Shown here one piece after another: positions 13,325 to 24,135 of a DNA stretch of 64,000 nt (position 1 is its first letter; the number at the start of each line of letters is the position of its first letter). The notes below the pieces were generated by a model that was not told the origin of the DNA, made no database searches, and was given only the letters and a program-made list of their open reading frames with translations. Origin of the DNA: Dimorphilus gyrociliatus (Eukaryota; Annelida; Polychaeta; Dinophilidae). Both the position numbers and the translations under genes were made by a program. The stretch covers positions 186,001 to 250,000 of the forward strand of contig CAJFCJ010000003.1 in the NCBI GenBank assembly GCA_904063045.1, read 5' to 3'.

Positions 13325-16300
13325 CTTTTTTTCACTCTTTCTTTCTCTTCTTTCTTCTTATTCCCTCCTTTCCTTCTTTTTCTCTGTTTGTAATCGTTTC
13401 ACCAACTTTCCCAGATTGAAATATGTCAACTAATGAGGCTGAAGCGTGTTAGTTTGTTGTTGACATTGTTTTTATTCGTATAATTATTATTTTATATTAA
13501 GGGACATCTATACGGAATGATAGAATACAATATATACGCTAATGTATAGTTTATGTGATGTTATGCGCTCTTGAAAACATTACCGGAATATTCTCAGCTA
13601 ATACCTTTTTATTAGAACGAAAAAGATAATTAGTTTTACGTTTTTCGTTACTTTTTCTTTTCTGCTGTTACTTTCTTTCTTACATTAAACCTTAATTAAG
13701 GTTTTTATTGTTAAGAGAATTAGTGTTTTAATAAACACCTTGCAAGTAAAAGATTTGATCTTATAACGAATCTTACACCATAAAAGTAAAGAGAGGAGAG
13801 GAGAAGAGACGAGAGGAGAGGAAAAGAGAGGAAAGGAGAGGAGAAAGGAGACGTGAGGAGGAGAAGAAAAGCGAGAAAGAGGAAGAAGAAGAAGAAGAAG
13901 AAGAAGAAGAAAAATGAAAAGGAAACTTTATGTAGATTAGTTGAGAAGGTACTATATAATTTGTATGTGCATATGATGTAAATGAAAAGTGAGCATATAG
14001 TTGTTTTAAAATCTCTTAGCCTCTTAATAATCGTTAAGGAATTTAACGTAAAAGGATTCGCTAATTTAGGGAACGTTAAAGTCTATATAGACTAATATAA
14101 ATATAGAATGAATATGAAGTATGAATATGACATAATCAGCTCTGTAAGGCTAAAATGAAAGTTAAATAAGGTGTTGATGCCTATCAGAAGAATGGGCTGT
14201 TTTTCCTTTATCTCTTCGTTTACACCTAATTCTATTGAGGAGAGAGAGGAAGCTAATGCTATAGAAAAGCACATATAAACAGGCAATAAGCGTAGAATTT
14301 TTTTTCCTACCGCAAATAGCGACAGTCTTAGCCTGAAACTATTTTTAAATGTCGATCGAAGAACGAATTGGATTTAAAATACGACTTAACCAAGCCATTT
14401 TCGATAAATCTCAGCTGCTTTAATCTACCTTATTTTATTACTTATTATCAAGTGAAATAATTTTAAAATGATTACTATAAATTATTAAATAAATCTATAG
14501 TTGACTAGTTAAGGAAATCAATGAGCAAGTGTATCATTATTGTTGTTAACCTTACTTAGCAATACGTCACCGAGTCACTTAATTGAACAAACATCCGCAT
14601 ACAGACCTGAAATGTAATTTACGTCTTAATTCCCTAACAATCCACGTGTTTTATATTGACCTCGATCCCACTCTTTTTCTCTTTTTCCTTTTTTTTTATC
14701 CTAACAACCGAATGAAAGTGCCTCCTACTCCACCTCCTCTTCCTCCCACTCCTCGTCATAATTATGGTGATGATGAAAAAAAAATATTACCATCTTCCTC
14801 TACAACCCTATGTCTATCTCTCTACGCCTGCCTCTGGGTCTGCGTGTGGGCCTCTCTACGTCGCTCGCCTCCTCCTTCGCTATCTCCCTCGCTCCCTTTC
14901 TTCCTTTCCTAACCTGAAACAATCTACTTGTGGTAGTAAAACTAAACGATTAGGCCTAAGAAAGACAGAGTATAGAGTTTATTTCATGGCATCTTTTTTC
15001 CTGTGTTTTTTTTCACATCTGTAATTTCGATTGCCTTCATTTGTGTTTTTTTTACTTAACATAAAATCTTGAATTTATTATACTCTTTTATTACATTTTT
15101 ACATCCAATAAACACGTTTTCTCTCGGGTGCGTACATCATGACTTCTAGTGATTGTTGGATATAAAAGGATATTGCCCTTAGTCGTCAATTAAAGCACCT
15201 TGTGAACTTTTTTAATCATCATTGTACCGTGCAATGTCTAATACGATGTCCTAGCCAGTTCTGGCAATTTGACTGATGCATCGTCTTAAAAAGGTCGTTG
15301 ATATTTTCAGTCTAATTAGTTAGAAAGTTGATGCTTACAAAATCTTGTTATCTATCCAGTTTTACCTGGAAGGAAGAGAAAAATTTTTTTATAGACGTAA
15401 ACAAAAACGTATAGGAGGAAATAGAAGAAGAAGGAGAAGGAGAAGAAGAGGAAGATGAATATATATACAGTATATATATTCAATAGGCTTACAGTACGCA
15501 GGGATTTTTTTTGTCTGTTTTTTTTTTAATGCATTGTCTAATTATCATTACGAGCTAATTAATATATGATGAAAAATAGGAAGTATCTTAATATTCGATA
15601 GTAGAGTACTTAATAAACTATCTATAACCTATAAAACTGCATACATACGTGTTTCTTTTTATCAGTGTGCTGTTGCATGTTATTCGTATGTGAAGTGTGA
15701 GTTTGAGTGTACATATACCTTATATATATATATATTTATACATAGGTATGTACGTATGTATGAATGAACGTATGTATATATCTAATCATCCTGCCCACCT
15801 CTCTACACGTCCATCTATATATACATAGACACAAACAGCATATTTATGCACTATATATACATTCGACCTTTTTAATATAATTACTCTCATTTAATCAAAA
15901 ATAAGAGAGAGGGGAATAACTTTCTTTCTCCTTTGGTATCTCTACTATAGAATTTATTTAGGTTATTTTTTATTATTATCAATTTTTTCTTCTTTCTTTC
16001 ATTCATTCCTTGTTTTCTTTTTGTTAAGAAAATTTTTAATTTTTAACTTTTTTTTTATAAAAAAAAAAAAAAAAAAAAAAAGTTTTTTAATAGAAAGTCT
16101 ATAAAGAAGAAAATAAGAAAAAAGTTAATTCTAATCTAATAGATAATTGATTAAACCTTTAAGCAAACAAAAACAGGAACTGAATAGTAAAGTCTTCCTG
16201 TTTACTCTATTAATTTTTTTTTCTTTTTTCATATCCCTAACAGGTTAGCAACATGTTCATAGTTAGCTTAGCAGTAGCCGACCTAATAGTAGGCCTAATA

Positions 16301-17617
16301 GCCATGCCAATTTCGGCCGTCTATATTTTAGCATCGAAATGGATTTTTGGTCTAATCGTTTGCGAAATTTGGTTGACTACCGATTACATTGCGTCTACAG
16401 CGTCTATTCTCAATTTATTCATTCTATCTCTAGACCGTTACTGGAGTGTCACTTCACCTTTGCAATATATAAGAAAACGAACGAAAAAACGTGCACTTAT
16501 TTTAATTAGCTGCGTATGGACTGCGTCAGCCTTGTGGATCGTTCCAATAATTGGATGGCACCATTTTGAGCATGGAGGAGTTAGGACTGTTGCTGCAGAT
16601 GCTTGCGATACGGAATACGCAAAAAATACGACTTTAAAAATTATTACAGGAATTCTTAACTTTTATCTTCCTTTATCAGTGATGTATTCGTTATATGGTA
16701 GAATATTTTCCGAAATACGTAAAAGGTCTGCCCTTGAACTTGGTCAGAGGACGGCTAGTAGGAAGGAAGGACAAGGTAATATTCAGGAGCAAGAGCATCA
16801 GCGTAGGCTCGATAGCGATCCTGATACTTTCGCTGATTCTTATTCTGCTCCGGGGAAAAAATTTCAAATTCGACAGCCGGAGGAGGAAAAGTTAGTCGAT
16901 CAGGACTTTGTTGACGATGATATTAATTGGAGAGTTCAATACTCGTACGACGAGACTGTTATGGACCCAACAACAGAACAAGTTCAACGTTTTTTATACG
17001 AAGAGAGGTGTATGAGGATTGTTCGAACGGCTAGTACTAAAACTCAAACAGTAGAGACCAGCCTAAGCCATTCTTCGTCTACTCAGAGTTTTAAGCAAAA
17101 AAAGGGGCAGACTTCCGCCGGTAAGCAGACTTCTTTAGAAATACCCGCTCAGGGTAGACAACGTAGACTTTCTTCCATAACTCAACTGCTAGCCGATGGC
17201 CAAAACTCTGTGGTAGTACTAAAACGCGGAGCATGTCGCTTAAGGGATAAACTCAAATCCAAAAATCAGAGGAGTATCTCTTTGACTAAGGAAATTAAAG
17301 CTGCCAGGCAATTGGGGGTTATTATGGGAGCTTTTACTTTATGTTTCCTGCCATATTTCGTCTGTTTTATGGTCGTTGCCTTTTGCGACGGCTGCATAAG
17401 TCAGTCGTTAATGAATGCTATGACTTGGATCGGATATTTAAATTCGACCCTAAATCCTTTATTGTATCCTCTTTGTAACGCAAATTTCAGGAGAAAGTTC
17501 AGAAAAATGTTGTGCTTTAGGAAATATCGATCCGACTTGCCGCCGGCTTACGCGAATCGACTGTGTAAACAGAGGACATCAGTACCGACGGCTTTCGATG
17601 CTAGATACGATTTTTAG
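8342..17617 (+). CDS. Histamine H1-type aminergic GPCR, two coding exons, 556 aa
   Basis: This gene encodes a seven-transmembrane amine receptor closest to vertebrate histamine H1 receptors, which couple to Gq at the plasma membrane. Coding exons 8342-8638 and 16244-17617 join in phase 0 across a GT..AG intron. Visible landmarks are TM1 with GNVLV; D112 (2.50); C139 (3.25); D146 (3.32), the amine anchor; DRY at 163-165; W191 (4.50); C220 in loop 2; K231 (5.39); N238 (5.46) within NFYLP; P469 (6.50); Y470, F471 and F474; Y497 (7.43); and NPLLY at 503-507. H1 receptors use D3.32, K5.39, N5.46 and Y6.51/F6.52 for histamine, and all are present. Position 6.48, usually Trp, is Phe (467). Loop 3 is long, about 190 residues. 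The N-terminus has NDS and NTT glycosylation sequons. The start ATG follows an in-frame stop about 20 bases upstream. Ligand identity is inferred; muscarinic receptors are the nearest alternative but lack this TM5/TM6 signature. Confidence 0.93.
9223..9345. repeat. Adjacent (CT)n and (TA)n arrays
   Basis: A CT array to about 9273 is followed after a few bases by TA units with occasional CA and TT interruptions to about 9345. Confidence 0.95.
9520..9580. repeat. (TA)n array with three CAGT interruptions
   Basis: TA units carry TACAGTA at 9546-9552 and 9564-9570 and a TACAGTT between them. Confidence 0.9.
12060..12200. repeat. TA-rich stretch with clustered TAC(A/T)GTA motifs
   Basis: Five copies of TACAGTA or TACTGTA lie at 12063, 12091, 12098, 12185 and 12192, two pairs of them directly abutting. 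This is the densest cluster in the window. Confidence 0.85.
13198..13385. repeat. Compound CTTT / CTGT / CT pyrimidine array
   Basis: CTTT units, then CTGT-type units (about 13232-13276), then CT (about 13285-13322), fading into irregular pyrimidine. The long + strand frame across it is an artefact. Confidence 0.95.
13790..13912. repeat. GAGAGGA/GAA purine tract
   Basis: Irregular AG-rich sequence ends in about ten GAA units. Confidence 0.85.
16048..16085. repeat. Oligo-T/ATA/oligo-A inverted tract before exon 2
   Basis: AAC plus about nine T, an ATA centre, then a run of over 20 A and GTT. It lies 160 bp before the receptor exon 2 acceptor and could fold into a hairpin in the pre-mRNA. Confidence 0.8.
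16244..17617 (+). CDS. Receptor coding exon 2: TM2 to C-terminus
   Basis: Residues 100-556. The exon opens VSN before TM2 and carries TM2-TM7, loop 3 and a short cytoplasmic tail with cysteines after helix 8 that might be lipid-modified. Loop 3 (about residues 255-447) is rich in Ser, Gln and Arg and is intronless, as in vertebrate H1 receptors. The tail ends YDF, which has the hydrophobic-X-hydrophobic form of a class II PDZ ligand; that reading is only suggestive. The stop codon is TAG at 17615-17617. Confidence 0.95.
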   Translation, partial: VSNMFIVSLAVADLIVGLIAMPISAVYILASKWIFGLIVCEIWLTTDYIASTASILNLFILSLDRYWSVTSPLQYIRKRTKKRALILISCVWTASALWIVPIIGWHHFEHGGVRTVAADACDTEYAKNTTLKIITGILNFYLPLSVMYSLYGRIFSEIRKRSALELGQRTASRKEGQGNIQEQEHQRRLDSDPDTFADSYSAPGKKFQIRQPEEEKLVDQDFVDDDINWRVQYSYDETVMDPTTEQVQRFLYEERCMRIVRTASTKTQTVETSLSHSSSTQSFKQKKGQTSAGKQTSLEIPAQGRQRRLSSITQLLADGQNSVVVLKRGACRLRDKLKSKNQRSISLTKEIKAARQLGVIMGAFTLCFLPYFVCFMVVAFCDGCISQSLMNAMTWIGYLNSTLNPLLYPLCNANFRRKFRKMLCFRKYRSDLPPAYANRLCKQRTSVPTAFDARYDF

Positions 17618-18869
17618 AGATACCCGTTAACCCAGAGTTTCTTTTTTTAGCACCTAGCGACATCTGTTGGTGTTGTGATAGGGCTGATTTTTCTGCAGAC
17701 AGATTTTATTGTTGCACTGTTGGGTTTCAGTACAGCACTTAGGTGTTTTTATTTTATAAATAATAATGATTATAACTTTTAATAACATAACAATAACAAA
17801 AACAATAACAAAAAGATTAGTGATGATTCATAACAAAGGCCTAATTAATAAATCAGCTAAATTTTTATCGTCCTTTTTGAAGAGGAGACGAGCAGAGAAA
17901 GGGAAAAAGATAGGGGAAGAGAGGGAGAGGGGAGTAGGGGGTGGGAAGAAAAGGCGACAGAGAGAGGAAGAGGAAAAGTAGAGAAAAAGCAGGAAGAAAA
18001 CTAAAAAATATGTCTGAGTTAGAGAAAATAAATTGTAATATATGTCAAGAATTCATGGAAATATTGGGGAACATATAAAAGAAGAGAGAAATATCATTAT
18101 TATCCTTTATTTTTTTTTTAAATAGGACAGGAAGAGTTTTTTTAAAAAATAACATAAACTAAGAAACCATGAAGAAAAAAGTTTTAGGAAGAGAAGGAAG
18201 AGAAATTTGAAAAAATACCCCAAAAATATAAAAGTAAAGTGTATGGGAGAGAGGAAGAGAAAGAGCGAGAGAGAGAGAGAGAGAAAGAGAAAGAGAGACA
18301 GACAGGGGGTAAAAAATGATATAAAATATTGTTTATCTGTTCTTTCCGTTGCGCGATCTGATTTAAAAGATGACCTCCAGTTAGCTAGTATTTTAAGGTC
18401 TCAGTAAAAACCTAATGAAATTACGTGACGAGCTTATTCAATTGCCAGGTAGTGCCTACAGAAGAGAATATGAAGTAATCAATGATTACCATCGTGTTCT
18501 AGTATAAAACTGTGTCAGAAGTTTCCTTGTGAAGGGAAAATATAAGGAATTTTGTCCAAAATAAAAGTGTCTTAAATAGATGTAAAATCTAAGTTAATAA
18601 AATTAAAGAAAATCAACAAAAAAAGATAAAAAAGAGAGGAAAAAAATGAAAAGAATCATTGAAAGAAATTGTTCAAATTTTATTTATTATATAATTAAAA
18701 CAATGAGAAAAGAAGAAATAAATAAATAAACAAACAAGCAAACAAATAAACAAAATTACGAAATTTCTTACAAAATTCATTTACAAACTTGATATTTTTT
18801 TTTATATAAAAGTCTCCTCTAATTAGAGAATTTGTTACCTTTTTTACTTATTGTTACTGTTGTTATTAA

Positions 18870-18878
18870 AAGAGAGAA

Positions 18879-18914
<36 letters not shown>
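18870..18914. repeat. (GA)n microsatellite
   Basis: GAGAAA units pass into about 14 GA units. Confidence 0.95.
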
Positions 18915-18917
<3 letters not shown>

Positions 18918-20498
18918 TTGCCAGAAATATTTTCTATATAAATAATACATACGCGTACCGATAAGATAATGGTATTAAAAGAAAAGAAAAGAAAAAACAA
19001 TTTTCTCACTACGTAATCCTATTAATGAGTATTATTTATTTAACAATAATAAAATAATAAAGTAATAGTAAATGAGAAAATGGCAAAAATGCAAAATTAG
19101 CATCTATTCCATGGAATTATTAGTTTTAGATTTTAAAGGAGAAAGGTGACTGTATTAGAATTTCGTGTTTCTATTTTAACACTCCCCCCTCCCTCCCCAC
19201 TACTACCCGCCTCGCACCAATTGACTTTGACAATTACACCTTTTCTTCAAAAATATTTCCCAACTCCTCATTTCCTACTTTCTGAGATTGCTAAACTTTT
19301 TAATTTAATGATAAAGAAATTCACCGAAATCTTATCTTTTTCTTTATTGTCTTTCCTCAATAATTGGTCAGATGATGGAGAAAAAGGAATAGACAGTAAA
19401 AGATATGAAGGATTGAATGTTATAGCAGATATCAAACGAGATAGAAATCCGAATCGTTTTTCGGTAATTCGTAAATTTCTATAAAAAAGCTATAGAGAAA
19501 CTTTATAAAAGACAAAACACAAGAAAATAACAATCCGAAAGATTCGTAATTTTGACTTATAGATGTCAATAAATCTTAAATTTATTATCTTCTTTATCTT
19601 CTTCTATTTCTCCTCTATTACTTTCTTACTCTTTCTTGTAAAATACTTCAAGATACCTCCAACTCTTCCTTTCCTTCTTCTTCTTCTCTCTCTTTCTTTT
19701 TGCGGTTTTGTTATCGTGAGAACTAATTAATAGGTGACGACACAAATTCGTGAGAAATTAAATTAACAACTTGAGCGCCTTCTATAGTCTTCCTATTATT
19801 TTTCTGTTACGACAACAGTTGACACGTAATTGAAAAGAAGGAAAAGAGATGGAAAAAATTGCGAACCAGGCGAGAAGATAAGGATGAAGATTTATTCAAT
19901 CCACGTATAATATATGCAAAATCAATAAATGGTATTTAATATCGTTAGCACTCAAATTAATAATTAAGAATTTGAACAACCGATTAAAGAAACACCAATG
20001 CGATAGAGAAGATAAGGGAACTGGAAAGATAAGAGATAAGAATACAAAAACTGATGACTGTGTAATATAAACAAGTTGTTTTGTTAGATAAAAATAATAA
20101 AAATTCAATAGATTTGTATTCTATTAAAGAAGTAAAAAATACATGAAACGACTGCATACAAGCTGATAAAAAAATATAATAAGAGTATGATTTCTAACAG
20201 CTTATTATAGGCGCTCTGCAAATCTTGCAGTGGAGAGAAAGTCGTGTATAATATTTAGTTTTCAAGTAGGAATTAATAAAGATTTATTTACTTTTTATAG
20301 GCCAAAATAGCAGAGAAGGGGAACAACGAAAAGATGCTTTAAAGCGAACCAAAAGAAATTAATGTCTCTACTACTATGATTACTATTTTCATTGCTTTTA
20401 ATTTGCACAATAACATCTACTACTACAATTATTACTATTATTACTAGTTTACTTTTACTATTGCTTTGTAGCTCTTATTATTCTCTATGACATTTCTT

Positions 20499-20531
<33 letters not shown>

Positions 20532-20611
20532 ATCTATCTTACTCGCTCGCTGGCTCTCTGGCTTTCTTGTCTACCTCTCCACTCCTTCCCTCCCTCCCTC
20601 CCTCCCTCCCC
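20499..20611. repeat. (TATC)n and (TCCC)n arrays
   Basis: About ten TATC units (20499-20540) and, 45 bp on, about seven TCCC units (20584-20611), joined by irregular CT-rich sequence. Confidence 0.93.
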
Positions 20612-22221
20612 TCTTCTTTCCCTTTAATCAATTTCTTGCTAGCTATGTAAGAATTGTTAGATATAGTGAATAATTGGTAACTCTATATAGACTACTTCCA
20701 ACTTAAGCTAGGATCTTCGTTATAAGTAGAATTCCCCGGTGTAGACTTACAGTTTTTGCAGCTGAAATAACAAAAATCCTTTTTCATCTTTCAACTCTTT
20801 TCTTTTTTTTTTTGAAAAAAAAAAATAAACTTTTTTTGCTATTACTTTAATTAATAATAAGAAAAAGTTGAAAACTTTGTAAAAAAAGATAGACAGAAAG
20901 TTTAAAGCAACAACAAAAAAATCCCATAAACAATGGTAAAAAGATGACTTTTCACTCTTCTCTTCTTTCTCCTCCTCCTTCTCCTCGTCTTCCTGCTCTT
21001 CCTCCATTTTTTTCTTCTTCATCTCCTTCATCTTTTATCGATTGGTTAATTCTCTTGAATTCATTTATAATAATAAAACCAATTTAAGGAATCCTTATGT
21101 AATTATCTTTTATCTTATCTATCAAAAAGAAGAAAATATGTAATTAGTTTTATTAATGGTTTTTTTTTTATACGGATATGATGTCGTTTGAAGTGCTTTT
21201 AGGGACCATTACACAAGAATCTGTAATTAAAGATTACTATTTTAGCCATGGAGGAAAGAAAAAGTAAAATAGTTTTTTTTTAATAAAAAAAAAGTTGAAT
21301 AATTAAATCTCTCTTACTAAATGATTCCTTAAGAACGTTAAGCTCCAATGAATCCATTTAAGACAATTCAATATATAGAAAGGTTAAAATCTACTTTGAT
21401 AAATTTATTTCTTTTTTATCTTGGAATGTCGACTTTTTTTGAAATTTTAACGAATTTATTCTTCTTAAAAACCTCTCTATGCTAACTAATAATCCTTATA
21501 GGTTTTAGCCAGGAGGAATATCTCAATAAAAACGGACAAACTTATAAGGAAAAATATAAATAAATTGTACAGAAGAGCCTGTCGCAAGAGGAGATAATCA
21601 AAAATAATTCTTTATGAAGTAGTTCTTTCTAATGATGTAATTTAATATATTATGTAATGGTTTCTTCCTAACAAAACATTCTCATTCTCGCCTTATAAGA
21701 AATTCCCTTTTCCTCCTTCACGGGGATACCATAATCCATAATTCTAGCTCTGCGAACAGAAAGAGCACGAAATGATAAATGAATAAACTTTTTCGTCAAA
21801 GATATTCCCAGATTCAATCTTCTATTCTATTCACCGATAAAAGTTCCAGAGAAAATGGCTATAAATGATACAGTTTCTCTTATTCTCGACATGAAGGCCT
21901 ATTAATAATTCTTTTTACAGAATGATATTAGTACATTGAAGTAAATTAAGCAGGAGGAAAAAAGAGAAGAAGATCAGATACAAATAGCTTTTTCCCTTAT
22001 CGATGTTTCAAGAAAAACAAAAGTTGCCAATTATTTTCGTATTTGAAAGGGAAAAAAACTGAATAAAAAGTGGCTTATGAATTTTTGAAGAAGAAGAAGA
22101 AGAAGAGAGAGAGAGAGAGAGAAGAGTGAAATAGCAAAGGTTTACATACAATATATACTGTATATTTTATTCTCATTTGCTGTACAACGCAATGAAACTT
22201 TTGCAAGCAATATTAAATACA

Positions 22222-22235
22222 TTTATTGATTTATT
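22222..22235 (-). terminator. Candidate poly(A) signals of the EAR-propeller gene
   Basis: Read on the - strand, two AATAAA hexamers (22230-22235 and 22222-22227) lie about 45-60 bases after the stop codon. AT-rich composition makes chance hexamers common. Confidence 0.45.
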
Positions 22236-22279
22236 GTTCATTTTGTCGGATTAGGGTTTTTAAGCCATTTACAGACATT

Positions 22280-22704
22280 TTAATTAATAATACATTCTAC
22301 GTTTACGATGTGAATATATTGAGAATTTGGCAGAAAAATGTAATGTTCGCCATTCAATTGGAACGAAGAACCACTGTCAGATTCTGATTGAGAGAATACA
22401 CTATTCGTCGATAGTTGAACATCGTCGTCGGCCGTTATATAGAAGACATCTTTTATGCCTCCTTTATCTTGGTTCATAATAAAGAACGTTGTTTCTGGTA
22501 GTTCTATGGCTATACTCCATCTATGTATAGCAAAGGCAGAATGCCCCAAGTCAAGATGATTTTTGAAATTGAACATTGTACCATTCCACTTGTACAGATA
22601 AACACCAGTGTAAATATTAATGGAAACGAGATAATAGCTATCTTTCACCTTGGTAATTGTTGCTTTAAGGTCTGTTGCCCGATAGATCGTTTGAACTAAG
22701 CTCT
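22280..22704 (-). CDS. EAR gene exon 7: blades 5-7 and stop
   Basis: 425 bp. Three blade-like repeats: DSYYLVSINIYTGVYLYKWN, a segment around AIELPETTFFIMNQDKGG, and a last strand set ending HIVNVECIIN before TAA. The final short strand probably closes the propeller. Confidence 0.88.
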
Positions 22705-24135
22705 CTATTGGGAATTAAAAAAGAAAAAGTATTGATTTAATTCGTTCAGACGATTAATATGAGATTTTAACAAGATTGTTTTTTTTTGTGTTTTTGTTTT
22801 CTTCATCTCTTAACCTGAATAGTCTGGTAATAATTTAGTGATTTCCGTTCCGTCTGATATACCATTTTGATAATTCATATTCTTCGATATGAATATCTCG
22901 TCGTCAATGTGATGCAAGACAAAATCTCTTGCCCTTTTCGATCCATCGTCGTTGTATTCATTTATTTTCGACCAAAGGCTAGTGTCGTTCATTAATTTGT
23001 ATATTTTATAATTACCACCTTTAAGTATATTTTGAAGTTATAATTAGTTAATTAACTGTAATGACGTTCAGTTGAAATGGTATTGAATACCAACCGTAAT
23101 ATCTACGGTAAACAATTAGTATCAAGTCGTATTTATGCTCTGTTAAAGCCATTATATATGATCCAGAATTTGGCATTGTTTGAATGGAGGTAACTCCTTT
23201 AGGATGGAAAAAACGAATGAAATGAAAATAAATAAAGAGAGAGAGAGAGAGAAAGCAGAAGAACAACAACAACCTGATTTAGTAAAGTTATACACTCTTA
23301 CACCACCCGAATACGTTATTATTAAGTATGCGTGATTATCTTTTTCGTAGAAGAGCGGCGTTCCTCTAAAAGTAGTTCGACAAGCGTCAGCTATTTCTAA
23401 AAACTCTTTCCACTGTTTAATATAAGCATTCCATATAAAGATCTTGGCGCAACTAAAAAAGTAAAGTATAAGAAAAGAATTATTAATAAAATATCTTTTA
23501 TCGTTATGTAAATTAAATGGAAATATATCTATTTACCCAGTTTTTGAGTGACAAACGATAAAATTGTTGGATTTATACGAAAACTTTTCACAATCGAGCG
23601 CCTTATCCATGACTATCTTTTGACAAACTCTAGTTTTTTTACCTGATTAGCGGAGGAGGGGAGGAGAGTGTAGGAATAGAGAAAAGAGAAACCTTTATGA
23701 AATTGATAATAATAACAACTCTTATTTAATATCTACTTGGACATAGTACGTAGCAATCTGATTGATCTTCCTGAACGTAACCTTTAATCTATTTATAAGG
23801 ATAAAAAAGAAAGAAAGAAATATTCAAGCTGCTTGAAAAAGAATGGTTGTTTTAAAATTGTTCTATACAAATCCAAAGTATCCGGATTCGTTCTGGTCGA
23901 ACGCTCCATTAAAAGAATTATCATATAAATAGCATAATTCTAATCTATAATAGTAGCCCAGGCATCCAGGAGTTTCAGAGCAAATCTCGGCGCACGAAAT
24001 CCTACTTTTGGAAGGAAACTGCTTAAAGGCGGGGGACATAGGTAGACCTTGCTTCTCTAATGAGAATAATGTTGTATTAAAAGATCCATTAATTAGATTG
24101 ATTCCGCTAAAGAGGATAAAGTATAAAAGTATCAT
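22280..24135 (-). CDS. Secreted PAN/apple plus seven-blade EAR (EPTP) propeller protein, 439 aa
   Basis: This gene encodes a secreted protein with an N-terminal PAN/apple-like domain and a C-terminal EAR/EPTP beta-propeller. Seven exons (23869-24135, 23737-23788, 23537-23627, 23274-23452, 23095-23196, 22815-23018, 22280-22704) join in frame to 440 codons. Residues 1-18 form a signal peptide. The PAN-like segment has the cysteine pattern CAEIC-x5-C with later Cys and a LCYL motif, then Cys-rich sequence to about residue 135. From there about seven blade-like repeats follow, each with a hydrophobic strand, a Y/F-x-W-N or IY-x-L strand and a charged turn (for example VYLYKWNGTMF). EAR propellers occur in LGI proteins, where they bind ADAM22-type receptors, and in TSPEAR. 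No membrane anchor is seen, so an extracellular ligand or adhesion role is inferred. I do not know a named orthologue with this architecture. The exon 3 acceptor ends GAG, less usual, and is the weakest junction. Confidence 0.85.
22815..23018 (-). CDS. EAR gene exon 6: blades 3-4
   Basis: 204 bp encoding NYKIYKLMNDTSLW and a RDFVLHHIDDEIFI blade with an NDTS glycosylation sequon. The acceptor is CTTAAAG and the donor GTTAAG. Confidence 0.85.
23095..23196 (-). CDS. EAR gene exon 5
   Basis: 102 bp encoding a blade opening (YIMALTEHKYDLILIVYRRYY). The donor after TACG restores the frame so that YYGGNYKIYKL spans the junction, matching an EAR blade. Reading on instead reaches a stop after 13 codons. 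Confidence 0.82.
23274..23452 (-). CDS. EAR gene exon 4: blades 1-2
   Basis: 179 bp. It contains KIFIWNAYIKQWKEF and a HAYLIITYSGGVRVYNF strand pair, both matching the EAR pattern of a hydrophobic strand, a turn and an aromatic-rich strand. The acceptor is TTTTTTAG and the donor GTTGTT. Confidence 0.85.
23537..23627 (-). CDS. EAR gene exon 3
   Basis: 91 bp encoding a Cys-containing linker and the first propeller strand (FSYKSNNFIVCHSKTG). The acceptor CTAGAG is chosen because the AG two bases earlier brings an in-frame stop. Confidence 0.7.
23737..23788 (-). CDS. EAR gene exon 2
   Basis: 52 bp encoding IKGYVQEDQSDCYVLCP, with two more cysteines. The acceptor is AAATAG and the donor GTAGAT, leaving one base. 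The nearer acceptor AAAG would shift the frame and lose the cysteines, so I chose the outer one. Confidence 0.7.
23869..24135 (-). CDS. EAR gene exon 1: signal peptide and PAN-like domain
   Basis: 89 codons. MILLYFILFSGINLINGS is a typical cleavable signal peptide. The PAN-like core follows with cysteines at about residues 49, 53, 59 and 68. It ends GYFGF before a GTATAG donor, phase 0. Confidence 0.85.

Larger units (their letters stand above)
8639..16243 (+). other. 7.6-kb intron of the H1-like receptor
   Basis: The intron starts GTCAGT and ends CCTAACAG after a T-rich tract. It separates the first-loop threonine from the VSN that begins TM2, a point where many class A receptors keep a loop-1 motif. 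No exon-like sequence was found inside. It holds CT/TA arrays near 9223-9580, many TAC(A/T)GTA motifs (9546, 9564, 12063-12198, 15466), a CTTT/CTGT/CT tract at 13198-13330, and unique AT-rich DNA. Confidence 0.85.
17618..22279. other. Intergenic region between receptor and EAR gene (tail to tail)
   Basis: No coding sequence is supported. It should hold both 3' untranslated regions because the genes converge. An AATAAA at 18027-18032 could end the receptor transcript, though the choice is weak in such AT-rich DNA. It contains purine tracts (17875-17998, 18247-18305, 18870-18914), a TATC array and a TCCC array near 20500-20611, and oligo-T/oligo-A pairs near 20805 and 21272. Confidence 0.6.
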
